A stretch of DNA of 64,000 bases from Marinomonas foliarum (GCF_003337275.1 NZ_QPJQ01000001.1:124001-188000), one strand, 5' to 3'; shown: positions 12,336 through 22,908, counted from the first letter of the stretch. The notes: a model not told the origin generated them from the letters alone. Made by a program: numbers and translations.

Positions 12336-12827
12336 TTACATTGACCCAACTTCAGACCACTCATTTTCAGATAACAATTTATCCAAATCAACCAGAATAA
12401 GTAAAATGTCATTTTTATGACAAACACCCTGGATAAATTTAGATGATTCATCGTTACCTACATTTGGTGATGGCTCAATCTCTGATTGACGCAAATAAAC
12501 CACTTCAGAAACAGCATCAACAAGTATTCCGATCACATGCCCTTCGACCTCAAGAATCATGATACGAGTCGCATCAGTGATTTCACCAGAAGGCAGGCCA
12601 AACCGTTGACAAGTATCAATCACAGTCACAACCGTGCCACGCAAATGGATAATACCTAATACAAAATTAGGTGCACCAGGTACGGGAGCAATCTCAGAGT
12701 AACGCAAAACTTCCTTCACTTGCATAACATTTACACCATAGATTTCATCTTCTAGGCGGAATGTTACCCATTGCAACATTGGATCTTCTGATTGGTTTGC
12801 GCTTTTTAGCGCGATGCTAGTTGCCAT
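12336..12827 (-). CDS. cheW: Chemotaxis coupling protein CheW
   Basis: Couples chemoreceptors to CheA. The 163-residue protein is a single CheW domain: LQWVTFRLEDEIYGVNVMQVKEVLR, then VLGIIHLRGTVVTVIDTCQRFGLP and IGILVDAVSEVVYL. GGAG precedes the ATG by 7 bases. It follows parP, the order seen in vibrios and pseudomonads. Confidence 0.97.
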   Translation of the reverse strand: MATSIALKSANQSEDPMLQWVTFRLEDEIYGVNVMQVKEVLRYSEIAPVPGAPNFVLGIIHLRGTVVTVIDTCQRFGLPSGEITDATRIMILEVEGHVIGILVDAVSEVVYLRQSEIEPSPNVGNDESSKFIQGVCHKNDILLILVDLDKLLSENEWSEVGSM

Positions 12828-12862
12828 TATTCATCTCCAAAGATCAAAAATGATCATTACAA

Positions 12863-13825
<963 letters not shown>

Positions 13826-13834
13826 AAGCTGTTA

Positions 13835-14608
13835 CTATCCCGCTGGGTTCAGCAAAGAATCCTTCAGACTTGCATAAGCCTTAATTCCTCGGGCATTAGG
13901 ATCTAGAGCTGAAGGCGCTATACCTGCTGTACTGGCATCTCTTAACTTTGTGTCTACAGGAATAACAGAATGCCAAACTAACTCTTCGTAAGTATCCTTT
14001 AGGTTTCTGAGGCTTTTATTAGAGGCTTGAGTACGTCGATCAAAAAGAGTAGGAACAATTAAAAATGGTACTGGTCGCTTTCTTGCGCGGTTTATCATCG
14101 TCAATGTTCTCACCATGCGCTCTAACCCTTTAATGGCCAGAAACTCGGTTTGAACTGGAATAACAAGCTGTTGACAAGCCGCTAACGCATTAATCATTAA
14201 TACACCAAGCACTGGAGGGCTATCGATTAACACATAATCGTAATCATCCCATAATATAGCTAGGGTTTTCGAAATAACTAACCCCATACCACCTTGTGAC
14301 TGAGCATGGCGCTCTAACGTTGCCAGGGCTGTAGAAGCAGGCAAAAGTGATAAGTTGGGGTGGCCAGTCTCCAAAATAAGTGAAGCCGGCAAATCTGCAG
14401 GGATCTTTCCTGTCGTTTGAAAAAGGCTATAAGCACTTTTTTCAATTGAATCCGGATCAAAGCGAAAATAGCTCGTCAAAGAGCCATGGGGATCAAGATC
14501 TATCATTAATACCCGATTTCCGGCATCCGCTAACAAGCCTGCCAAAGAAACTACCGTAGTCGTTTTGCCAACGCCGCCTTTTTGATTCGCCACTGCCCAA
14601 ATGTGCAC
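13835..14608 (-). CDS. parC: ParA-like ATPase ParC for polar chemotaxis arrays
   Basis: A 257-residue ParA/MinD-superfamily ATPase with a deviant Walker A NQKGGVGKTTT (8-18). Other motifs are MIDLDPHGSLTSYF (switch I region) and VLIDSPPVLG (Walker B). It starts with GTG preceded by GGGGAG. Its place after motCD and before parP matches ParC, which positions chemotaxis arrays at the pole, rather than FlhG/FleN, which would be next to flhF. Soj-like proteins share the fold, so the name rests on context. Confidence 0.88.
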   Translation of the reverse strand: MHIWAVANQKGGVGKTTTVVSLAGLLADAGNRVLMIDLDPHGSLTSYFRFDPDSIEKSAYSLFQTTGKIPADLPASLILETGHPNLSLLPASTALATLERHAQSQGGMGLVISKTLAILWDDYDYVLIDSPPVLGVLMINALAACQQLVIPVQTEFLAIKGLERMVRTLTMINRARKRPVPFLIVPTLFDRRTQASNKSLRNLKDTYEELVWHSVIPVDTKLRDASTAGIAPSALDPNARGIKAYASLKDSLLNPAG

Positions 14609-14677
14609 TCTGACTCCCCTGATACCCTATGCTATTATTTTGCTTACGATTTCCTTGCAATCATATACAGTAATACA

Positions 14678-15496
14678 CTACTGAAACAAGTAATCATGCA
14701 GATTATCAGCGTTACGCTTACTAATTCGTAAAATTACACGGCGATTTTGCTGGCGAGCATAGTCATTTGTGTTTCTCACTTTAGGATGTTCGCTAGAAAA
14801 GCCGATTGGTGCAATCATTTCTGAATTCACGCCTCTGTAAACTAACTCGTCCACAACTGAAGAGGAACGTAGGCTAGACAAGTGCCAATTCGAGACTAAG
14901 CGCCTTGAATTAACAGGTAAATCATCAGTATTACCTTCTACTAATATTACTGAAGGGTATGCCTTAAGGATATCAGCCACTAGAATCAACAAAGCAACAG
15001 CTTCATTCGTCAGTTCATATTCACCTTGTCCAAATAATAGACCAGACTTCAACTCTAGACTCACCCAATCCGCGGATTCAGTAACGGATATCTGACCTGT
15101 AGCATGTAAACCTGAAAACTGATTCTCTACAACTTGACTAAGCAAAGAGTAAACCGCAGAGGATGTATTTTCTTCAATAGTAGGGATAGCGGCGGGAATC
15201 GGCTTGACTTCAACCATTTCAGTGTCTTTCGGCTCACCAATAATAGGCTCACCAATATTGATTGGCTTAATAGACTTCTGAACAGCGTCAAATACGCCTT
15301 GTAGCGTTTCTTTTAAACGCGCCTCATCTCCAGAATTTTTCAATGAGAGAGAGTACAGGGCAACGAAGAAAGCAAAGAGAAGAGTAATAAAGTCAGCATA
15401 AGATAGTATCCACCTGTCACGTCCTTGCGTAGCCTTAGCTGATGACTTAGTCACCACCCGACGACGCTTAGACACTCTAGACGAATTATCACTCAT
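14678..15496 (-). CDS. motD: Flagellar stator protein MotD (MotB family)
   Basis: Peptidoglycan-anchored stator subunit. The 272-residue protein has a basic N-terminus, one membrane helix with the proton-binding aspartate in RWILSYADFITLLFAFF (Asp35), a linker, and an OmpA-like domain (about 130-262, with VEGNTDDLPVNSRRLVSNWHLSSLRSSSV). It overlaps motC by 8 bases. The gene order cheB-motC-motD is the pseudomonad arrangement, in which MotCD is one of two stator sets. A second set is not in this window. Confidence 0.93.
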   Translation of the reverse strand: MSDNSSRVSKRRRVVTKSSAKATQGRDRWILSYADFITLLFAFFVALYSLSLKNSGDEARLKETLQGVFDAVQKSIKPINIGEPIIGEPKDTEMVEVKPIPAAIPTIEENTSSAVYSLLSQVVENQFSGLHATGQISVTESADWVSLELKSGLLFGQGEYELTNEAVALLILVADILKAYPSVILVEGNTDDLPVNSRRLVSNWHLSSLRSSSVVDELVYRGVNSEMIAPIGFSSEHPKVRNTNDYARQQNRRVILRISKRNADNLHDYLFQ

Positions 15497-16226
15497 AAGC
15501 GTTCAGTTCAAGCTCTAGTCGATATGGATGCTTCCCTATGGCAATACCACAAATACCATCAATGAGCAGTTGATGATAAAGAAGTTCTTTATCCACGTAG
15601 CCAGTTAGCTTTTTAACGATGGGAAAGATCACCAAATTTGCAAACCCCTGACCGTATAGCGTTGACACGAAAGCAACCGCGATACCATGCCCTAATGCCT
15701 CAGGGCTGTCTAAATTCGCCATAGCTTGAATCAAACCAAGAACTGATCCCATAATGCCTAGGGTTGGTGCGTATCCTCCGATAGACTCAATAAAGGAGAT
15801 ACTTCTCATTCTTTTATCATAAATTCTAACTGCGTCATCATGCAATCGGTCAGCTAATAAATCTGGATCCGTCCCATCAATGGCCATTTGTAGAGCTCTA
15901 CTAGAAAATTTACTTCCCAGCATTTCGACATCAGACTCTAAAGCAAGCAAAGAAAGGCGGCGCGCTTTGTGCGCTAGATTATTTAAAGAGGATCTTGCAG
16001 AGTTAAAATCATAAACAGGAGGGAACAGGCTCCATTTAATTAAAGCTAAAGCACGAACAGCTTCTTGAATGCTACTTTGAATTAATGTGGCGCCAATACT
16101 ACCAATAACAACAATAATAGCTGATGGTAAATTAAGGAGGAGAATAACTTCCCCTCCTCCTAACCAGTTAGCTAGCAGCACTGAACTAAAGGCGATTAAC
16201 AGTCCTGCTAAAGTCACAAAATCCAC
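15489..16226 (-). CDS. motC: Flagellar stator protein MotC (MotA family)
   Basis: Proton-channel stator subunit with four membrane helices. It has 245 residues. Conserved parts are the ESIGGYAPTLGIMGSVLGLIQAM segment and AVAFVSTLYGQGFANLVIFPI, with the cytoplasmic loop between helices 2 and 3 (about 70-145). The start is GTG, overlapping the cheB stop by one base (TAGTG), and the 3' end overlaps motD. Confidence 0.94.
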   Translation of the reverse strand: MDFVTLAGLLIAFSSVLLANWLGGGEVILLLNLPSAIIVVIGSIGATLIQSSIQEAVRALALIKWSLFPPVYDFNSARSSLNNLAHKARRLSLLALESDVEMLGSKFSSRALQMAIDGTDPDLLADRLHDDAVRIYDKRMRSISFIESIGGYAPTLGIMGSVLGLIQAMANLDSPEALGHGIAVAFVSTLYGQGFANLVIFPIVKKLTGYVDKELLYHQLLIDGICGIAIGKHPYRLELELNAYE

Positions 16227-17290
16227 TAGCTGACCTCACGTGCTATACGCTCACCAATGTGGTCGAGGTCAATAATTTCATCTGCTAAATTCGCTTTCTC
16301 TACAGCCATAGGCATACCGTAGATAACGCAGGACTCTTCACTTTGGATCCAAACTTTGGAGCCAGAATTTTTTAACATCCGAGCCCCTTCTCTACCATCC
16401 ACCCCCATACCAGTCATTACAACCGACAATACTTTACCCGGGTAGCATTTCGAAGCAGATCCAAACGTAACATCGACAGAAGGCTTGTAATTAAGTCGCT
16501 CATCGCCATCAAGGATACGCACGCAGCCTCCATTTCGAGGATCAATCATCATTTGCTTTCCACCCGGTGCCAAAAGTGCAACCCCAGCTTGCAGACGATC
16601 ACCGTCTTGAGCTTCTTTCACTGTAATTTGACAAATATTATTTAATCGTTCAGCAAAAGCACCAGTAAACGCTGCTGGCATATGTTGAACCAACACAATA
16701 GGCGCAGCAAAGTCCTTAGGCAACTTACTTAACACTGCCTGCAAAGCCATGGGTCCACCAGTCGATGTACCAATAGCAACAAGACTAACTCGCTTCCTCA
16801 TACGCGGAATAATAACGCCACGTTCGGTCACAATAGGCTTGGGAGCCTCTCTTGGAGCAAGAGCAGCAACAGGCCTTCTATCTCCAGCAAATCGAGTTCT
16901 TGCTACCGCCAATACACGGTCAACCAATGCCCGTTTAACAATTGCCGAATCTCGAGAAATATCCTCGAAATTCTTCGGCATAAAATCAACCGCACCTGCT
17001 TCTAATGCATCTAAAGTAACTTTAGCTCCCTCATGCGTTAGTGAGGAAAACATTAGAACAGGTGTAGGCTTGAGCTTCATGATATTAGTTACTGCGGCAA
17101 TGCCATCTAACACAGGCATTTCATAATCCATAGTAACTACATCAGGAGATAAAGATTGTACCTTCTCTATTGCTTCTCGCCCGTCATTTGCAGTACCAAC
17201 GACGGTCAATCTAGGGTCAGCCTCAAATATTTCGACTAAACGGCGTCGAAAAAAACCTGAATCATCAACAACCAGCACCTTTACAGGCAT
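16226..17290 (-). CDS. cheB: Protein-glutamate methylesterase CheB
   Basis: Demethylates and deamidates chemoreceptors after phosphorylation by CheA. The 354-residue protein has a receiver domain with Asp9, Asp10 and phospho-acceptor Asp55 (TMDYEMP). A linker follows, then a methylesterase domain with catalytic serine in GTSTGGP, histidine in VQHMP and aspartate in MTGMGVDG. It lies 26 bases after cheA and overlaps motC by one base. Confidence 0.97.
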   Translation of the reverse strand: MPVKVLVVDDSGFFRRRLVEIFEADPRLTVVGTANDGREAIEKVQSLSPDVVTMDYEMPVLDGIAAVTNIMKLKPTPVLMFSSLTHEGAKVTLDALEAGAVDFMPKNFEDISRDSAIVKRALVDRVLAVARTRFAGDRRPVAALAPREAPKPIVTERGVIIPRMRKRVSLVAIGTSTGGPMALQAVLSKLPKDFAAPIVLVQHMPAAFTGAFAERLNNICQITVKEAQDGDRLQAGVALLAPGGKQMMIDPRNGGCVRILDGDERLNYKPSVDVTFGSASKCYPGKVLSVVMTGMGVDGREGARMLKNSGSKVWIQSEESCVIYGMPMAVEKANLADEIIDLDHIGERIAREVS

Positions 17291-17316
17291 ATCACATCTC
17301 CTAAATGAGTAGCTTA

Positions 17317-19542
17317 CTACCTAGATGCGTAAGACTTAAGCATACTAGGTACATCCAGAATTAATGCAATACGACCATCACCAGTTATTGTTGCACCTGC
17401 CATACCTGCAGTACCTTGCAACATTTTACCTAATGGTTTTATAACCACTTCTTCTTGGCCAACTAACTGATCTACAACAAAGCCAACTTCACTCATACCT
17501 ACCTGGACAACAACTACATGAGCTTCGGTTGGAAGGTCTCCTTTGTTGCTATTCTTAATAAGCCAGCTCTTAAGATGGAAGATTGGTAGTGTCTTCCCTC
17601 TAATTACAACAACTTGCTGACCATCAACCACGTTGGTTTTTTTCAGGTTAAGATGGAAAATTTCATTAACGCTAACCAGTGGGAAAGCAAAAGCCTGATC
17701 AGATAATGTCACCATTAATGTCGGCATAATTGCTAACGTTAATGGAACCTTAATGATAAAGCGTGAGCCTTGCCCCAACACTGATTTAATCTGCAAAGTA
17801 CCGTTCAGCTGAGAAATTTTCGTCTTAACAACGTCCATTCCCACACCACGACCAGATACATCGGTTATTTCAACCTTGGTTGAGAAACCAGGTGCAAAGA
17901 TTAAATTAAACGCTTCTTCATCAGACAAGCGCTCAGCCGCATCAGTATCCATCAAGCCTTTTTCTACAGCCTTACGGCGAAGAACGTCAGGGTCCATACC
18001 TGCTCCATCATCTTCGATGGACAGTAGAATATGATCCCCTTCCTGCTCTGCAGAAAGCACAACATGACCAACTCTTGATTTACCTTTAGCTTCACGAATA
18101 TCTGGTGATTCGACACCATGATCTACCGAGTTTCGAACCAAGTGAACAAGCGGATCGGCTAGTGCTTCTACTAGGTTTTTATCTAAATCTGTTTCTTCAC
18201 CTCGGAGCTCTAAATTCACTTCTTTTTTCAAATTACGAGCCAAATCTCGAACAACTCGTGGAAACTTACCGAATACCTTCTTAATAGGCTGCATTCGGGT
18301 TTTCATCACGGCGTTTTGCAAATCACCGGTTACAACGTCTAAGTTTGAGACCGCTTTCCCCATAGACTCATCGTCACTTTGCAAACCGAGTCGTACAAGT
18401 CGATTTCTAACCAACACCAACTCGCCGACCATATTCATTATGTCGTCTAATCGTTTGGTATCAACACGAACAGTAGCCTCTTGAGTAACTGGAGCGTTAG
18501 CAACTTTTTCTTTTACATGCACTGGCTCTTCGGCAGGTTTAGCCGCCGCTTTCGGTGCTACTTTAGGCTTAGCGGGTGCAGCCTTCGGCTCTGCTGCTGC
18601 TTTTGGTTTTGCTTCAGCTGCAGGTTTGTCCGCTTTTTTAGAACTATCTTTGCTCTGTAAAGTATCTAACAAAGACTCAAACTCATCCTCTGTAATGATG
18701 TCTGACTCAATGTCAGCAGGCGGTGATTCACTCGCTGCTTTTTCATCTTTTTTAGATGGGCTACCGTCTCCATGAAGCTGATCCAGTAAGGCTTCAAATT
18801 CATCTTCTGTTATTTCGTCTGAAGATGTTACCGCCTCACTTTTCTCTTCATCGTCTATTCCTGGCGCACTATTACCATGTAGTTGATCTAATAAAGCATC
18901 AAACTCATCTTCGGTAATCTCGTCATCTGTTTTTGAGTCAGATTGAGACGCTTTAGCACCCTCAGCACTTTTGTCTGTCGCCTTTACAGGAGCATCACCA
19001 AGCGCATCAAGCAGGGATTCAAATTCATCATCAGAAATATCTTCAGGCTCATCCGCAGAAGCAGCCTCTTCCTTCTCAGGCTCCTCCTCTACTGCCTCAT
19101 CTTCAGCAACTTCTTCGACGTCATCATCCTGAGCAGCAAGCTCTTCTGCAGTTGGCGGCTTTGCATATACAGCGAGCGCTGCAATTAGCTCTGGGGAAGC
19201 AGGTTCAGGATCACCACCAGCACGAACAACCTCGAACATTTCGTTTACAGCATCAAGCGCCTGCAAAACGATGTCCATCAAATCAGAATCTATTTTACGC
19301 TGACCGTTCCTTAAGATATCAAAAACGTTCTCAGCATAATGACAGCATCCAACCAACGCATTTAATTGTAAAAACCCAGCACCACCTTTGACGGTGTGAA
19401 AACCACGAAAGATTGCGTTCAGCAATTGCTTATCGTCTGGATTCTGCTCTAAATCTACTAATTGTTCGGAAAGCTGTTCTAGGATTTCACCAGCTTCTAC
19501 CAAAAAATCTTGTAGTATCTCTTCATCGACCTCGAAACTCAT
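17317..19542 (-). CDS. cheA: Chemotaxis histidine kinase CheA
   Basis: Receptor-coupled kinase for CheY and CheB. It has 741 residues: an Hpt domain with phospho-His49 (FHTVKGGAGFL), a long linker (about 130-350), a dimerisation domain (about 355-415), an HATPase domain (N box LVHLVRNSVDHGVE near 465-478, G box DDGAGMD), and a CheW-like domain (about 600-738). No folded P2 domain is evident. Instead the linker holds four short repeats of the form I-S/T-x-D-E-F-x-S/A-L-L-D (residues 169-182, 209-223, 244-258 and 283-296), followed by an Ala/Lys/Pro-rich stretch. GAGCTGAGG precedes the ATG. Confidence 0.97.
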   Translation of the reverse strand: MSFEVDEEILQDFLVEAGEILEQLSEQLVDLEQNPDDKQLLNAIFRGFHTVKGGAGFLQLNALVGCCHYAENVFDILRNGQRKIDSDLMDIVLQALDAVNEMFEVVRAGGDPEPASPELIAALAVYAKPPTAEELAAQDDDVEEVAEDEAVEEEPEKEEAASADEPEDISDDEFESLLDALGDAPVKATDKSAEGAKASQSDSKTDDEITEDEFDALLDQLHGNSAPGIDDEEKSEAVTSSDEITEDEFEALLDQLHGDGSPSKKDEKAASESPPADIESDIITEDEFESLLDTLQSKDSSKKADKPAAEAKPKAAAEPKAAPAKPKVAPKAAAKPAEEPVHVKEKVANAPVTQEATVRVDTKRLDDIMNMVGELVLVRNRLVRLGLQSDDESMGKAVSNLDVVTGDLQNAVMKTRMQPIKKVFGKFPRVVRDLARNLKKEVNLELRGEETDLDKNLVEALADPLVHLVRNSVDHGVESPDIREAKGKSRVGHVVLSAEQEGDHILLSIEDDGAGMDPDVLRRKAVEKGLMDTDAAERLSDEEAFNLIFAPGFSTKVEITDVSGRGVGMDVVKTKISQLNGTLQIKSVLGQGSRFIIKVPLTLAIMPTLMVTLSDQAFAFPLVSVNEIFHLNLKKTNVVDGQQVVVIRGKTLPIFHLKSWLIKNSNKGDLPTEAHVVVVQVGMSEVGFVVDQLVGQEEVVIKPLGKMLQGTAGMAGATITGDGRIALILDVPSMLKSYASR

Positions 19543-19554
19543 CCTCAGCTCCTT

Positions 19555-20343
19555 CTAGAAACCAAGACTTGATAGCAAGTCGTCTACTTCGTCTTGACTA
19601 TTCAGTACTTCAGGGTTGTTTTGTTTATTAATAGCTGGGCCATGTCCACGAGTGTCATCGTGTTCAGACTCTTTCTCTGTGTGTTCAATACCGGAGATAC
19701 TATCAACGCGTCCAGCAACAGCAACGAGATGTACAAGTTTTTCTTCTACATCACGAATTAAATCATTCACTCTAGCGATAACTTGACCAGTTAGGTCTTG
19801 ATAACCTTGCTCTAGAAGAATTGTGTTGAGGTTTGAATGCAAGGTGGTGGCACTATCGTCCGCATAAGATAAGAAGACATCAATACGCTTGTATAAATCT
19901 CTAAATTCTTGCGGCGTTAAATCTCGCTGAATTAAACGACTCCAGTCTTTGCGTAGCTCTCTCGCCTGGCTTTGTAGTTCGCTGGCGACAGGAACACTAC
20001 TATCAACCATATCCATGGTTTTATTAGCAGCTGCACTAGTCGTTTCAATAACATAATTCAACCGATCCGAGGCATCAGTAATTTTGGTAACAGACTCGTT
20101 CCCGCCTTCACCAACAACAAGGTCCATTGAATCAACCTGAAAATCACGAATAGCATCATGCAAACTTCGAGTTAAAAAACCCACCTCGTTGTAGAAACTA
20201 TTATGACGAGCTTCACTCAGTTCTTGAATCTTTTTAATTGCCCCACTGAAGTCACCGACTTCTATGTGATTTAAAAGCTCAACTGCGCCGTCTTTAACTA
20301 GATTTTCAAAATCCACTAGTCCAGATCCCAATATCTTTGACAT
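19555..20343 (-). CDS. cheZ: CheY-P phosphatase CheZ
   Basis: Dephosphorylates CheY-P. The 262-residue protein is mostly helical. The catalytic region is around LEQGYQDLTGQVIARV, with the conserved Asp/Gln pair near residues 184-189. The C-terminal CheY-binding peptide DEVDDLLSSLGF ends the protein, preceded by a Gly/Asn/His-rich flexible linker. It lies between cheY and cheA with short gaps. Confidence 0.96.
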   Translation of the reverse strand: MSKILGSGLVDFENLVKDGAVELLNHIEVGDFSGAIKKIQELSEARHNSFYNEVGFLTRSLHDAIRDFQVDSMDLVVGEGGNESVTKITDASDRLNYVIETTSAAANKTMDMVDSSVPVASELQSQARELRKDWSRLIQRDLTPQEFRDLYKRIDVFLSYADDSATTLHSNLNTILLEQGYQDLTGQVIARVNDLIRDVEEKLVHLVAVAGRVDSISGIEHTEKESEHDDTRGHGPAINKQNNPEVLNSQDEVDDLLSSLGF

Positions 20344-20352
20344 CTACATTCC

Positions 20353-20757
20353 CTATTTTGCAGCATCTATTCGTTCGAATATTTTCTCAATTTTTTCTTT
20401 GAGAGCCACCGCAGTAAACGGCTTAACAACATAACCATTCACCCCAGCCTGAGCTGCAGCAATAATTTGGTCACGTTTAGCTTCTGCCGTTACCATAAGT
20501 ACTGGAATACTTTTCAATTTTTCATCTGCACGTACGGCACGAAGTAATTCAATCCCAGTCATACCTGGCATATTCCAATCGGTCACGAGAAAATCAATCG
20601 TCCCAGCTTGAAGTATAGGTAACGCAGTCGTCCCATCATCAGCTTCAACTGTATTGGTAAACCCTAAATCCCGTAATAGGTTTTTAATGATTCGTCTCAT
20701 TGTCGAGAAATCATCAACAATCAGGATCTTCATGTTTTTATCCAATGCAACCTCCAC
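20353..20757 (-). CDS. cheY: Chemotaxis response regulator CheY
   Basis: Single receiver domain that binds the FliM N-terminus when phosphorylated. The 134-residue form starts at GTG with [20 protein letters not shown], which parallels the extended N-terminus of vibrio CheY. A TTG at 20745 with GGAGG 5 bases upstream and an ATG at 20733 are alternatives. The acidic pair is in IVDDFS, the phospho-acceptor in [11 protein letters not shown], and the lysine in YVVKPF. Confidence 0.96.
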   Translation of the reverse strand: MEVALDKNMKILIVDDFSTMRRIIKNLLRDLGFTNTVEADDGTTALPILQAGTIDFLVTDWNMPGMTGIELLRAVRADEKLKSIPVLMVTAEAKRDQIIAAAQAGVNGYVVKPFTAVALKEKIEKIFERIDAAK

Positions 20758-20787
20758 ACCCTAAAGGTAATATTTCACAACTCATAA

Positions 20788-21525
20788 TTAATCTCGCCAA
20801 TCACTTAATCTAGCTCTCAATCTCATAGCCGCTTGACTATGTATTTGACTAACTCTTGATTCACTAACACCTAGTACTGCGCCAATTTCTTTTAGATTAA
20901 GTTCTTCATTATAATAAAGAGACAAAACCAGTTTTTCTCTTTCCGGTAGATTATCAATCTCTGTGGCTAATTGACTCTGAAAACCACCCTCTTCTACTAA
21001 AGAGTAAGGTGCATTTTCCACTTCGGATTCAACGCTATCTAGATTATTTGTATCAGAGTCTAGCATCTCTTCATAGCTAAACAACTGAGTAGACATGGAT
21101 GAATGAATCATTTCATGGTATTCATCCATGCTTATATTCATGTGTGCTGCCACCTCCATATCTGAGGCTTCTCGACCTAGGGTCGCTTCCAATTCCTTTA
21201 TAGCATTAGCAACCGCTCTACCGTTGCGTCTAACTGAACGAGGAGCCCAGTCCGTTTTTCGCACTTCGTCCATAATGGAACCACGAATACGAATCCCAGC
21301 ATAGGTTTCGAAGCTAGCACCCTTGGTAGATTCAAAGCGTTTATACGCCTCAATAAGCCCCATCATGCCAGCTTGAATTAAATCATCTACATCTACACTA
21401 TCGGGCAATCTAGCCAATAGGTGATAGGCAATTTTTTTCACTAAATACCCGTATTGCTCAACAATCGCATCTATTGAGAGAGTTGCTTTTTTGGAGTATG
21501 TGTTATATCCGTTTTTGGTCTGCAT
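20788..21525 (-). CDS. fliA: Flagellar sigma factor FliA (sigma-28)
   Basis: Directs transcription of late flagellar and chemotaxis genes and is inhibited by FlgM. The 245 residues contain sigma region 2 (VDVDDLIQAGMMGLIEAYKRFE, then FETYAGIRIRGSIMDEVRKTDW), region 3 (RRNGRAVANAIKELEATLGREAS) and region 4 (LPEREKLVLSLYYNEELNLKEIGAVLGVSESRVSQI). The gene directly upstream is flhF; flhG, normally between them, is absent. Confidence 0.97.
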   Translation of the reverse strand: MQTKNGYNTYSKKATLSIDAIVEQYGYLVKKIAYHLLARLPDSVDVDDLIQAGMMGLIEAYKRFESTKGASFETYAGIRIRGSIMDEVRKTDWAPRSVRRNGRAVANAIKELEATLGREASDMEVAAHMNISMDEYHEMIHSSMSTQLFSYEEMLDSDTNNLDSVESEVENAPYSLVEEGGFQSQLATEIDNLPEREKLVLSLYYNEELNLKEIGAVLGVSESRVSQIHSQAAMRLRARLSDWRD

Positions 21526-21621
21526 AAAATAGTCTAAGCAACCTTTACCATTTAAGTTAGTTGCGCTAACTAACTGTACTACATAGTTTGGCGCAACGCT
21601 TTCAGTAATAACATAATTTTA
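21526..21621 (-). other. flhF-fliA junction: inverted repeats, no flhG
   Basis: This 96-bp gap occupies the usual position of flhG/fleN. It holds no coding remnant. GTTGCGC (21560-21566) and GCGCAAC (21591-21597) form 7-base arms around a 24-base spacer. AGTTAG and CTAACT repeats lie within the same stretch. They could form a leader hairpin in front of fliA or mark a deletion junction. Confidence 0.45.
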
Positions 21622-22908
21622 CTAACTACCATACTTTAGTGACCCATAAAGCTGACTATAGTGCTCTGCTGTATAAACAGCTCTACTAATCAGGTTATGT
21701 GCACGAGCTGGCTCGATATCATCTGGTATCCTTTGGCCATCCGCGATATATACAACAGGAAGCCCTTCTTCAATAACTACACTAATCGCTTCACCAAGTG
21801 AAGCTGATTCGTCAAGCTTACTTAAAACACACCCATCCAACTGCACCTGAGAGTAAACTTCAGTTACTGTTTTCAACACTTGTCTTTGACTTGTACAAGG
21901 CAACACCAATAGCTTTTTCAGGCTAGCTCTTGCGCGCTTCATCATTAACAATTGCCGTTCAAGGTTGGAATCTCTTGGGTTCATACCTGCCGTATCAACA
22001 AGCACTAAAGAGTAATGCGCGTATTTTGCCAACACTTCATTTAAATCAGAGTATTCATTAACGACTTCAACTGGGACGTTTAAGATACGGCCAAATGTTC
22101 TCAACTGTTCATGAGCGGCTATTCGGTATGTATCTGTTGTAATTAACACAACACCTTCAGAGCCATGCTTCAATACATGCTGAGCGGCAATTTTACCGAT
22201 CGTTGTCGTTTTACCAACACCTGTGGGGCCCATAAAGGCAATACAGCCACGCAATTCAGAAGAGCTAGATCGAATAGGTATATAGTCCGCCAAGTGCGCC
22301 AACAACCGATTCCAGTCATCTTCACGCCCTTTAAGGTCTATGTCATCCATTAGTCTAGACACAACAAACTCAGATAAACCTAAACCTTTCAGTTTTTCAC
22401 GCGCTCTAGCCTCCACAGAGGACTCTTTAACTGAGCTTCGATTATCATTCTGCTGATGCTGCTCTAACATTGCTCGAACATTTTTCAGTTCTAGTTCCAT
22501 GTCCTGCAATTGCTTAGCATTTTCGCTGTTCTTTACAGACAAGGCCTCTTCAACAGCTGGGTCTTCCTTATCATCAGAAAGTGGCGGCATTTCAATTTGA
22601 GAGGCTTGACGCGATTCCGCATAAGAAGGTGCATCATTTTTAGGTGGCGTAGTTTGCTGCTTTGCTCGTTCGATACGTTCTAAATAATTCGCACTAGGGT
22701 CGGCAGAAGAGTCCGAACGTGGCGAACTAGAACGCTTAGATGACATGCTAGAAGGTAATGATCCATCGTAATCTAGAGCGGCAACAATTTCTATCTCGCC
22801 TGTCGGCAGACGTTGATTTGACAAGATAACCGCATCAGGACCTACGGCATCACGAACTTTCCGTATCGCTTGACGCATGTCTGGTGCTCGAAACCGCCTA
22901 ATTTGCAT
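21622..22908 (-). CDS. flhF: Flagellar SRP-type GTPase FlhF
   Basis: Polar landmark GTPase that places the first flagellar components at the pole. The 428-residue protein has a basic B domain at the start (MQIRRFRAPDMRQAIRKVRDAVGPDAVILS), a variable acidic/Ser linker (about 48-165), an N domain, and a GTPase domain with P-loop GPTGVGKTT (227-235), LITTDTYRIAAHEQL, VDTAGMNPRD and LSKLDESASLGEAI. FlhG usually follows and stimulates its GTPase, but fliA follows here. Confidence 0.96.
   Translation of the reverse strand: MQIRRFRAPDMRQAIRKVRDAVGPDAVILSNQRLPTGEIEIVAALDYDGSLPSSMSSKRSSSPRSDSSADPSANYLERIERAKQQTTPPKNDAPSYAESRQASQIEMPPLSDDKEDPAVEEALSVKNSENAKQLQDMELELKNVRAMLEQHQQNDNRSSVKESSVEARAREKLKGLGLSEFVVSRLMDDIDLKGREDDWNRLLAHLADYIPIRSSSSELRGCIAFMGPTGVGKTTTIGKIAAQHVLKHGSEGVVLITTDTYRIAAHEQLRTFGRILNVPVEVVNEYSDLNEVLAKYAHYSLVLVDTAGMNPRDSNLERQLLMMKRARASLKKLLVLPCTSQRQVLKTVTEVYSQVQLDGCVLSKLDESASLGEAISVVIEEGLPVVYIADGQRIPDDIEPARAHNLISRAVYTAEHYSQLYGSLKYGS

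Noticed and set aside
13835-14608. Identification of the ParA-like gene as the missing FlhG/FleN
   Set aside because: It lies between motD and parP, the ParC position, and starts directly with the Walker A region, without the N-terminal FlhG extension that activates FlhF.
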